From Pseudaminobacter salicylatoxidans (GTDB lineage: Bacteria > Pseudomonadota > Alphaproteobacteria > Rhizobiales > Rhizobiaceae), in contig NZ_QGGG01000002.1 in NCBI RefSeq assembly GCF_003148475.1, forward strand, positions 388,171 to 452,170: a stretch of DNA of 64,000 nucleotides, in the 5' to 3' direction. A program made the translations under genes and the position numbers. Below the pieces are notes generated by a model that had not been told where the DNA came from, ran no database searches, and saw only the letters and a list, made by a program, of their open reading frames with translations. This document shows, in pieces, positions 56,395 through 64,000 of this stretch (the stretch's first letter is position 1; the number at the start of each line of letters is the position of its first letter).

Positions 56395-56466
56395 GAGGGC
56401 TATCTAACGCGATCGACACGCCCCTGCAATGAGGGAGGTCGCCGCAGACGCCCTCCCCGGATGTTT

Positions 56467-58242
56467 TCAGGCAGCTTCAGGCTGCGCGGAAACATGCGCG
56501 AGCGCGCGCACATCCTCGTCGGTCAGCAGACCGCCGGCACGCAGCAGGGCCGCGAAGCGGCCATTGGTGGCCGAGAGTTCGGCGAAACCGCCCATTTCGA
56601 CGATGCGGCCGCTATCCATGAAGATAACCAGGTCGGCATCGCGCACCGTTGTGAGGCGATGGGCGATGATGAAGGTCGTCCTGCCCTGCCGCACGCGGTC
56701 GATGGCTTCCTTGACGCGCGTTTCGGTCTCGACGTCCAGCGCGCTGGTCGCCTCGTCGAGCACGAGAATCGGTGCATCCTTGAGAATGGCGCGGGCAATC
56801 GCGATGCGCTGGCGCTCGCCGCCGGAAAGCTGGCCGCCGCGCTCGCCGACGCTGGTGTCGTAGCCTTCGCTCTTGGCCAGGATGAAATCCTGTGCCGCCG
56901 CGGCTTCGGCCGCCGCATGAACATCGGCGTAGCTGGCGGTTTCACGGCCGATGCGGATGTTCTCCTCGATCGAGCGGTTGAACAGCCCGGCATCCTGGAA
57001 GACGGTGGCGATAGCCTGGCGCAGCGAACGCTTCGTGACGGTGGCCGTGTCGATGCCGTCGATGAGGATACGGCCCTGCTGCGGTGAATGGACACGCTGC
57101 AGAAGATTGATCAGCGTAGTCTTGCCCGCGCCGGTCGGGCCGACGATGGCCACCGTCTGGCCGGTGCGGATTTCGAAGGAGATGTCGCGCACGCCCTGAC
57201 CTGAATTGGGGAACTCGAAGCCGACATTATCGAAGCGGATGTGGCCGGTGACGTTCTCCAGTTCGCGCAGGCCTGCAGGCTCCTTGCGATCGGCCACCGA
57301 ATCCTCAAGCTGGTAGAAGGCTTCGAGCTTGGCGCGCGACTCGAATATCTGGTTCACGAAGTTGGAAATCTGGTCGAGGCGGCTGATCATCAGCGAAGCG
57401 AAGCCGGTAAAGGCAACTATGTCGCCGATGCGCAGTTCGCCGCGTGACACCAGCAATGCACCTACCATCAGCACGATCATCATCGAGATGGTGGAGGACA
57501 GGCGCTGTAGCGCGCTGGCCAGCGCCCACCAGTCCAGAACCGGATACTGGGCCTGCAGCAGTTCGCGCACATGGTTGCGCAGGCGCTGCGTCTCCAGCCC
57601 GATGCGGTTATAGCTCTGCAGCACTGAAACGTTGTTCACCGTATCGGTGACGTGGGAGAATACCTCCTGATAGTGCTTCTCCACGTTGGACTGGCCGTCC
57701 TTGGTCTTGTGCATGACGATGCGGCTGATGATGAGATAGGAAACGCCCAGCCCCGCCAGCACGAGCGACATGCGCAGATCCAGCGAGATTGCGGTGGGCA
57801 CCAGCAGCGCCAGCGCCACGAGCGTGGTCAGGTGCTGGCGCATGAATTCCAGCCACAGGGTGAACAGCGCCTCGACCGCGCGCAGCATGGTGTGCAGCGC
57901 GCTGGAGGTGCCGCGTTCCTGATGCCAGGACAGCGGCATGGTGATGACCTGCTCGAAGGTTTCGCACAGCACCGTCGCGCGGCGTGCATGCGCCAGGCGG
58001 TCGGCGCCGCGAGCGACCAGCACGAAAGCAACGATGTTGAAGGCACCAAGCGCCGCCCAAAGTACCAGCGTCTGGAACACGTCCTGCTTTTCCGAAATGG
58101 CGTCGATCACGCGCCCGAACAGGATGGGCTCGACGATGGTCACCATCGCCAGCACGATGTTCGCGGTGCAGATGAAAAATACGCGCTTCTTCTCGGTAGC
58201 CAGATACCGAAGCGCCCGAAAATAGACTTCCAGCAAAGACAC
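56467..58242 (-). CDS. ndvA: cyclic beta-1,2-glucan ABC exporter
   Basis: 591 residues from GTG 58242 (GAGGTGA six bases upstream), so the protein begins (V)SLLEVYFRALRYL, as known NdvA/ChvA do; a TTG at 58278 would add 12. N-terminal exporter helices (about 20-300), then the ATPase domain: Walker A GPTGAGKT, signature LSGGERQRIAIARA, Walker B ILVLDEATSALD. It exports cyclic beta-1,2-glucan to the periplasm. The glucan synthase gene ndvB lies 245 bases upstream on the same strand. Confidence 0.94.
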   Translation of the reverse strand: MSLLEVYFRALRYLATEKKRVFFICTANIVLAMVTIVEPILFGRVIDAISEKQDVFQTLVLWAALGAFNIVAFVLVARGADRLAHARRATVLCETFEQVITMPLSWHQERGTSSALHTMLRAVEALFTLWLEFMRQHLTTLVALALLVPTAISLDLRMSLVLAGLGVSYLIISRIVMHKTKDGQSNVEKHYQEVFSHVTDTVNNVSVLQSYNRIGLETQRLRNHVRELLQAQYPVLDWWALASALQRLSSTISMMIVLMVGALLVSRGELRIGDIVAFTGFASLMISRLDQISNFVNQIFESRAKLEAFYQLEDSVADRKEPAGLRELENVTGHIRFDNVGFEFPNSGQGVRDISFEIRTGQTVAIVGPTGAGKTTLINLLQRVHSPQQGRILIDGIDTATVTKRSLRQAIATVFQDAGLFNRSIEENIRIGRETASYADVHAAAEAAAAQDFILAKSEGYDTSVGERGGQLSGGERQRIAIARAILKDAPILVLDEATSALDVETETRVKEAIDRVRQGRTTFIIAHRLTTVRDADLVIFMDSGRIVEMGGFAELSATNGRFAALLRAGGLLTDEDVRALAHVSAQPEAA

Positions 58243-58442
58243 GAAACTCACCTCGTGAGAACTAAAGCCGTGCAGCAAGCCTCATCGAACCCGACGCTGC
58301 CCGCGACATCGCAAGACAATGCCCACATACAGTCTTGGTTCCGCTTTTTCGAAACAACATCGAGAAACGCCCCGTAATCTCACGTGATCACGTAACGGAT
58401 TGAGATTTAAAGAAAAATGTCAGCCATACGGCAAAATAATGG

Positions 58443-58468
58443 CGCCCCGATCCGGATTGATCGGGGCG
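58443..58468 (-). terminator. terminator after ndvB
   Basis: Ten-pair stem CGCCCCGATC / GATCGGGGCG, loop CGGATT; the minus strand continues CCATTATTTTG. It separates ndvB from ndvA, which suggests ndvA has its own promoter. Confidence 0.75.
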
Positions 58469-58487
58469 TGCAAAAATAGCTTCCCGG

Positions 58488-61400
58488 CTAAGCCGGAACA
58501 TGGACCACGACGTCGTGTTCGCCCTTCGGCCCGAGCTCGAAAAAGCCACCCGAAGCGCGTTTGCCGTCGACCTCGATGGTGAGCTTCTTCACGGCCTCCC
58601 CGCGCACGACCCGGATGCGGTAAACGGCACCCTCCAGTCTGAGCGTTGCGCCGTAGCCCCGCCAGGCGGTGGGCAGGACGGGATTGACGACGATGCGGGT
58701 ATCTTCCCGCCTGATTCCCAAAATCCCCTCCACGGCAGCTCTATGGAGCCATCCGGCCGACCCGGTGTACCAGGTCCAGCCGCCGCGGCCGCCCTTGTCG
58801 CCCTGCGAATAGATGTCCGCGGCGACGACATAAGGCTCGACGCGATAATGCTCCGCTGCCTGCTCATCCAGCGCGTGATTGACCGGATTGAGCATGTTGA
58901 AGCAACGGTAGGCGTCATCGGCTCGCCCCATTTCAGCCAAGGCAATGACAAACCAGGTGGCCGCATGGGTGTACTGGCCGCCATTTTCGCGCACCCCCGG
59001 CGGATAACTTTTTATGTAGCCGGGGTCCTTGTTTGTGTTCGAAAAGGGCGGCGTGAACAGCCTGATGATGTGTAGATCCTCATCGACCAGGAACTTCATG
59101 GCTGAATCCATTGCGGTCCTGGAACGTGCCGGATCGGCATCGCCCGAAAGCACGCTCCACGACTGGGCAATGGAGTCGATCTTGCACTCCTCCGATTCCT
59201 GCGAGCCGAGCGGCGTGCCGTCATCATAGCTGCCGCGCCGATACCAGGCACCGTCCCACGCAGCGTTTTCCAGGGCACGCTTGAGCTTGCGGGCATGCTT
59301 CTCCCATTTGTCGGCACGTTTGTCGTCGCCTTGCGCGCGTGCGACCGCGCCGAACTCGCCAAGCGTCTTCAGCAGGAACCAGCCGAGCCAGACGCTCTCG
59401 CCCTTGCCGCCCTCGCCCACACGGTTCATGCCGTCGTTCCAGTCGCCGCCGAGAATAAGCGGCAAGCCGCTCGCGCCGGTACGCGCAATGGCAAGGTCGA
59501 GCGCGCGCGCGCAGTGTTCGTAAAGCGTCGCCGTTTTCTTCGATATTTCAGGCGTATAGAAAGCGTCGTGCTCACCTTCCTTGAGGGCTTCGCCTTCGAT
59601 GAAAGGTATCTTTTCCTCAAGGATGGATGTGTCTCCGGTCACCTTCACATAGGAAGCGGTGCCGAACGCAAGCCACACGACATCGTCGGAGATGATCGTG
59701 CGCACGCCCGCGCCGGTGCGCGGCAGCCACCAGTGCTGCACGTCGCCTTCGGGGAATTGCCGATGTCCGGCATTGACGATCTGGTCCCTTGCAAGCTGCG
59801 GATCGTGCAGCATCAGCGACAGCGTGTCCTGCAGCTGATCACGGAAGCCGAACGCGCCGCTGGCCTGATAGAAGGCCGAGCGTGCACGCAGGCGGCAGGC
59901 AAGGCTCTGATAGGGCAGCCAGTAATTGACCAGCGCATCGAATGCCTTGTCCGGCGTTTCCACCAGCATCGTGCCGAGGAAATCCGTCCAGTAGCGTTCG
60001 TTCTCGGTCAGCCTCTCATCAAAGTCGCGTGCGCGATGGCGTACCACGAGATCTTTCACTTCTTCGTCGGAGTCGACATCGCCAAGCAGGAAGAGCATGG
60101 AAGCTTCTTCGCCCGGCGCCACCTCGATGTCCCGTGCGATTGCGGCGCATGGGTCCAGTCCCGCCTCGATCCGACCCGACAGGTCGAGCCCGCGCATCAC
60201 CACATGCGGGGCCTCGATCGTCCCGCCCCTGCCAATGAATTCGCCGCGATCGGCGGTCACGGACTGGGCCTGCCCATCGCTCGCCAGGAAGGCGATGCGA
60301 TCGCCGAAGTCCAGGCTGTAGCTGTTGGTGGCCAACAGCGCGCCCGTCTGCGCATCCTGCGAGGAAACGACATTGGAAGCTGATCTGGACCTGTTGTTGC
60401 CCAACACCCATTCGGCATAGGCATAGACCCGCAGCCGCGCCGGCACGGTGCCGGCATTGCGGATGCGTAGCCGGGAAATCTTCACCGAATCAACCGGATC
60501 AACCAGTTGCGTGACCTCGGCCGTCAATTGTCCACGATCTACCGTGAAGGTGCTGACGCCCTGGCTGTGCCGGGCCTCGTAGCTGATCGAAGGATCGCGG
60601 GCGACGGCGGCGAACGGCGAAAACGCCTTTCCGTCGGTATGGTCGTAGATATAGATCGCCTCGCCCGGCCGGTTGCTCACCGGATCGTTCGTCCACGGCG
60701 TCAACTGGAAGTCGCGGCTGTTGCGGCTCCAGGTGAAGGATGCGCCTTCCGCCGAGGTGTGGAAGCCGAAATTCGCGTTGGCGATCACGTTGATCCACGG
60801 ATGCGGCGTGACGCGGTCGCCCGTCAGGCGCACGACATAGTCGCGTCCGCCCCGGTCGAAGCCGCCAAAACCGTTCCACGAGGCCAACCCCTTTCCGCTC
60901 GGCGCTGAAACCGTCACCGCGCGCGCGGACGGCAGCGGCGTATGATGCATTTCGGCGGTCAGCTCGCTGAGCATCAGCGATTCGGCCGCAAATGCCGCGT
61001 CGCGTGCCTGAAGCGCGGCGATCTCGGCACGTTCGATCTGGTCGAAGATGGTGCCGTTGCGGGTGTGCAGGGCGATCCGCGCCGCCGAAAGCAGCGTCCT
61101 GTAGGACATCTCGTCCATCAGATCGCGGCGCACGGCAAAGATATGCTGGCGGGGCCCGAGTTCCTTGCCGCGCAGGCGGCTGTTCTCGGCCAGCGACTCG
61201 ATCGCCTGCTGCAGGTCCTGCACATAGGAGGCGGCCTGCTCGTTGATCACGACAAGATCGGCCAGAAGCCCTCTCGAGCGCATATATTCCTGGAAGCGCA
61301 GCGCTTGTGCGACGATTTCCAGATCAGCCACGTCGCTGATGCGGATCGCAAAGATCGGATAATCGCCGGAGATCGCCATGGGCCACAGCGCCGACTGCCG

Positions 61401-64000
61401 GCCAAGCCCTGCCGCCACCGTCTCGGCCGGCACGCGCAGCGCCGGATCCGGATAGAGCAGATAGCGCGCCAGCTTCTGCACATTGGCGGCGTCCGAAAGG
61501 CTCAGGCCCAGATGGCGCGTCTGTACCTGCGAGCGCGTCCAGGCCAGCATGGCCTGGCGCTGGTAGCTCTCGGGGTGGTCGAGCCGCCCGCGCACTTCGT
61601 CGATTTCGTCGCGATTGGCGCCCACGACCGTCCAGAAAGTCAGCGAAACCTTCTTGTTGGCCGGCACGCGCACGCGGCAGCGCAGCGCCATGATCGGGTC
61701 GAGCACGAAGCCCGAATTGCCGCCGAGCTGAGCGCCCGGATCGAAGGCCGCGGCATGGGTGATGTTGCGCCCGCGTCCGATGAAGGCGCGGCGGTCGGTT
61801 TCTGCCTCCGTGTCGCGTGTCTGCCCGCTGGCATCACTGACGAAATGCACTACCGCGATGTCGGGTTCGTTGGCCGCACGCTTGCGCCGGCTGGCAAAGA
61901 TCGCCCGATTGCCGGCCGCGATTTCCGTCTCGACGAACATCTTGGAGAAGGCTGGATGCGCGGCATCGGCCAGTTCCGGCGCAAGCACCAGTTCGGCATA
62001 GGAGGTGATCTCGATATGCCGGTCCATGGCCCCGTCATTGGCGATGGTTATGCGACGGCCTTCGCCATTGCCTTCCGACACCACGATGCACTCCACCTCC
62101 GAGCGCAACGTGCCGACGGTTTTCACGAAGCTCGCCTTGTCGTCGCAGAACAGCGTCTGGGCGTGCTCGTTGGAAGCACGCTTCGGCTCGGTGGTGGCGG
62201 ACCACCATTCGCCCGTATCGGTATCGCGCAGGAAGAGATAGGTGCCGTAGCGGTCTTCCGTCGGGTCGGCCTCCCATCGGGTGACGGCAAGATCGTTCCA
62301 GCGGCTGTAGCCGGAGCCTGTCGCCGTGACCATCACCGAATAGCGGCCGTTGGACAAGAGGTTGGTGGCGCGCAGCGCCCGTGCCGGCTCCACCACCGAG
62401 CGCGTCTCGGGATTGTCGTCCACGACCTCCACCTTTGGCCGCTCGTCCGCCTCGGTGCGGACGGTGGCGATCGGAATGTCGCGCGGCGCCTTTTCCTGCA
62501 GCAGCAGTTCGGCCGCCTCGATGACTGGATCGCTGTGGAAGCGATCGCGCATGCGGCCCTCGAAGATCGCATTGGCCACGGCCGCGATCGACATTCCCTG
62601 ATGGTGGGCCATGTAGTTGTAGACGACAGCATGATTGGTGCCCTCGGGAACACGTTGCGGCGTGAAGTCCACCGCGTCGTGATAGCCGTAGCGGCCAAGC
62701 CCGCCGATCCGGCGCAGCCTCATCAGGTTCTGCACCGCCTCATGCGGCATGAATTGCGCGGCAAGCGCCGTCGCATAGGGTGCGATCACGGTGTTCTGCG
62801 CCAGACCGCGCTTCAGGCCCAACCCCGGTACGCCGAAATTGGTGTACTGATAGGTCATTTCGCGGTCGCGCGCGTTGAAGGCGGCTTCGGAGATGCCCCA
62901 GGGAATGCGCTTCGAGCGGCCATACTGGATCTGACGCCGGATGATCAGCTTGTTCGTCTGGTTGAGCAGGCCGCCCTGCGGCTCCTTCATCACCAGCGGC
63001 GGCATCAGATACTCGAACATCGAGCCCGACCAGGACAACAGCGCGCCCTTGAAGCCGATCTCGACGATTGGCCGGCCCAGCCGGAACCAATGGTCGGTCG
63101 GAATATCGCCCTTGGCGATGGCGAACAGGCTGGTCAGCCGCGCTTCCGAGGCCAAAAGGTCGTAGCAGCTTTCATCCAGCTGATGTTCTTCCACGCGGTA
63201 ACCGATGGAGAGCAGCTTGCGCTCTCGCCGCAGCAGGAAGGAAAAGTCCATCTCGAAGGCGAAGCGGCGCGTTCGTTCCTGAAGGTTCTTCAGCTTTGCC
63301 CGCAGCACCTCGATCGACTTCTCGTCGCTGTGCGCGTCATGGACATGCGCCTCGCACACCGCTTCCAGCTTGGCGGCCCATTCGGTCAGCACCTCGCTGC
63401 GATGCGACCGCACCTCGGTGTTGATCGCGCTGGCGAGCTTGCGGATTTCGCCCGACAGCACCGCCAGATTGATGGTGCGGATCGACGCCATCTCCGGCTG
63501 TTCCTTGATCGCGGCCACCGCCCGGCTCATGCCGTCGATGCGGTCGCGCAGGCGCTGGCGCAGCGGTCGAAGCTGGCGGCGATCGTCGGGCAAATCGTCG
63601 AGATTTTCATCGAGGACGGCGACCGCATCCAGAAGACCGTCGAAATCGCCCTGCAGGTGCACCGATGGCGCTTCCGCCCATTCGGCGCAGGCCGCCGCGA
63701 CCGCGATGAGATGGCCGGCAAGATTGCCGCTATCGACCGCCGAAACGTAGAGCGGCGAAAGTGGCCGCAGCGTATTGGTCTCGTACCAGTTGTAGAGATG
63801 ACCGCGATAGCGCCCCATCTTCTCGATGGTCGTCATCGTCTGGTCTATGCGCTCGGCAGCTTCGGCAAGGCTGATCCAGCCGAAGTCACGCGCCGACACC
63901 ACCGACAGCAGATAGACGCCGATATTGGTGGGCGACGTGCGGTGGGCCACCACCGGGCGCGGCGTTTCCTGGAAATTGTCCGGCGGCAGCCAGTTGTCTT
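58488..64000 (-). CDS. ndvB: cyclic beta-1,2-glucan synthase NdvB (C-terminal part, runs off right edge)
   Basis: 1837 codons of the gene are inside; the frame is open through the right edge (DNWLPPDNFQETPRP precedes the VVAHRTSPTNIG segment), so the start and the GT84 glucosyltransferase part lie outside. The visible protein has a linker with membrane-proximal helices, repeated carbohydrate-binding-like beta domains (about window residues 480-800 and 1000-1250), and a C-terminal GH94-type phosphorylase domain with GGDWNDGMNRVG, which fixes the ring size of the glucan. Rhizobial NdvB/ChvB/Cgs is about 2830 residues. With NdvA it makes and exports the osmoregulatory periplasmic glucan needed for host infection. 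Confidence 0.96.
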   Translation of the reverse strand, partial: DNWLPPDNFQETPRPVVAHRTSPTNIGVYLLSVVSARDFGWISLAEAAERIDQTMTTIEKMGRYRGHLYNWYETNTLRPLSPLYVSAVDSGNLAGHLIAVAAACAEWAEAPSVHLQGDFDGLLDAVAVLDENLDDLPDDRRQLRPLRQRLRDRIDGMSRAVAAIKEQPEMASIRTINLAVLSGEIRKLASAINTEVRSHRSEVLTEWAAKLEAVCEAHVHDAHSDEKSIEVLRAKLKNLQERTRRFAFEMDFSFLLRRERKLLSIGYRVEEHQLDESCYDLLASEARLTSLFAIAKGDIPTDHWFRLGRPIVEIGFKGALLSWSGSMFEYLMPPLVMKEPQGGLLNQTNKLIIRRQIQYGRSKRIPWGISEAAFNARDREMTYQYTNFGVPGLGLKRGLAQNTVIAPYATALAAQFMPHEAVQNLMRLRRIGGLGRYGYHDAVDFTPQRVPEGTNHAVVYNYMAHHQGMSIAAVANAIFEGRMRDRFHSDPVIEAAELLLQEKAPRDIPIATVRTEADERPKVEVVDDNPETRSVVEPARALRATNLLSNGRYSVMVTATGSGYSRWNDLAVTRWEADPTEDRYGTYLFLRDTDTGEWWSATTEPKRASNEHAQTLFCDDKASFVKTVGTLRSEVECIVVSEGNGEGRRITIANDGAMDRHIEITSYAELVLAPELADAAHPAFSKMFVETEIAAGNRAIFASRRKRAANEPDIAVVHFVSDASGQTRDTEAETDRRAFIGRGRNITHAAAFDPGAQLGGNSGFVLDPIMALRCRVRVPANKKVSLTFWTVVGANRDEIDEVRGRLDHPESYQRQAMLAWTRSQVQTRHLGLSLSDAANVQKLARYLLYPDPALRVPAETVAAGLGRQSALWPMAISGDYPIFAIRISDVADLEIVAQALRFQEYMRSRGLLADLVVINEQAASYVQDLQQAIESLAENSRLRGKELGPRQHIFAVRRDLMDEMSYRTLLSAARIALHTRNGTIFDQIERAEIAALQARDAAFAAESLMLSELTAEMHHTPLPSARAVTVSAPSGKGLASWNGFGGFDRGGRDYVVRLTGDRVTPHPWINVIANANFGFHTSAEGASFTWSRNSRDFQLTPWTNDPVSNRPGEAIYIYDHTDGKAFSPFAAVARDPSISYEARHSQGVSTFTVDRGQLTAEVTQLVDPVDSVKISRLRIRNAGTVPARLRVYAYAEWVLGNNRSRSASNVVSSQDAQTGALLATNSYSLDFGDRIAFLASDGQAQSVTADRGEFIGRGGTIEAPHVVMRGLDLSGRIEAGLDPCAAIARDIEVAPGEEASMLFLLGDVDSDEEVKDLVVRHRARDFDERLTENERYWTDFLGTMLVETPDKAFDALVNYWLPYQSLACRLRARSAFYQASGAFGFRDQLQDTLSLMLHDPQLARDQIVNAGHRQFPEGDVQHWWLPRTGAGVRTIISDDVVWLAFGTASYVKVTGDTSILEEKIPFIEGEALKEGEHDAFYTPEISKKTATLYEHCARALDLAIARTGASGLPLILGGDWNDGMNRVGEGGKGESVWLGWFLLKTLGEFGAVARAQGDDKRADKWEKHARKLKRALENAAWDGAWYRRGSYDDGTPLGSQESEECKIDSIAQSWSVLSGDADPARSRTAMDSAMKFLVDEDLHIIRLFTPPFSNTNKDPGYIKSYPPGVRENGGQYTHAATWFVIALAEMGRADDAYRCFNMLNPVNHALDEQAAEHYRVEPYVVAADIYSQGDKGGRGGWTWYTGSAGWLHRAAVEGILGIRREDTRIVVNPVLPTAWRGYGATLRLEGAVYRIRVVRGEAVKKLTIEVDGKRASGGFFELGPKGEHDVVVHVPA

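Overview
The window is a GC-rich chromosomal segment of an alphaproteobacterium of the order Hyphomicrobiales (Rhizobiales), most likely from the Phyllobacteriaceae/Rhizobiaceae/Brucellaceae branch. The evidence is the gene set: the CckA cell-cycle kinase, a giant GPR/RgsE-type growth-pole ring protein, the cyclic beta-1,2-glucan pair NdvB/NdvA, a divergent LdtR/LdtP-like pair, a class II DAHP synthase, a glutamine-dependent NAD synthetase, and a DksA that has lost most zinc ligands. Almost everything is core chromosome. I see no prophage, transposase, integrase or CRISPR array.

Layout. 1-5767: clpX (start only) and clpP, the hybrid kinase cckA, a divergent FliO-like membrane protein and dksA. 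6021-12817: a SixA-like phosphatase, the ycjX/ycjF-like pair, a small secreted protein, a small lipoprotein, a Kef-type antiporter coupled to a DUF924 gene. 12864-17038: dispersed repeat copy A, folK and folP without folB between them, a secreted DUF922 protease-like protein, a ferredoxin with its thioredoxin-reductase-like ferredoxin reductase, and an Hpt protein. 17305-23715: the 2136-residue growth-pole protein with two arrays of internal repeats. 23879-27954: an Mla-type lipid transport operon (STAS-permease, ATPase, MCE protein, lipoprotein). 28033-38410: dipeptide epimerase, MFS transporter, an SDR without the usual Tyr/Lys pair, malic enzyme, a secreted DUF2865-like protein, gltX, an ABC exporter and a GNAT acetyltransferase. 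38849-50541: nadE, tag, dgkA, a DODA-type dioxygenase, a GFA protein, a diguanylate cyclase, DAHP synthase, glutathione reductase, a DUF2059 protein, rpiA, gph, tRNA-Val(CAC) and a DUF2218 protein. 50585-64000: ldtP/ldtR, a PPOX-fold protein, a DUF971 protein, moaA, ccmC, ndvA, and the C-terminal 1.8 kb of codons of ndvB running off the right edge.

How the genes fit together. Many concern the cell envelope and polar growth: the growth-pole ring protein, the L,D-transpeptidase and its MarR regulator, muropeptide recycling (epimerase), outer-membrane lipid transport, undecaprenol/diacylglycerol kinase and cyclic glucan synthesis/export. CckA, DksA, ClpXP and the diguanylate cyclase add cell-cycle, stringent-response, proteolysis and c-di-GMP control. 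The rest is housekeeping metabolism.

The most interesting non-genic signal is a family of roughly 110-bp dispersed intergenic repeats (12864-12972, 38301-38410 inverted, 41778-41890, and a diverged copy at 47636-47753). Their first hairpin shows compensatory base changes between copies, and in two copies the repeat end supplies the stop codon of the neighbouring gene. The other main points are the near-identical 108-bp in-frame repeats inside the growth-pole gene and several proteins that lack canonical catalytic or metal-binding residues.
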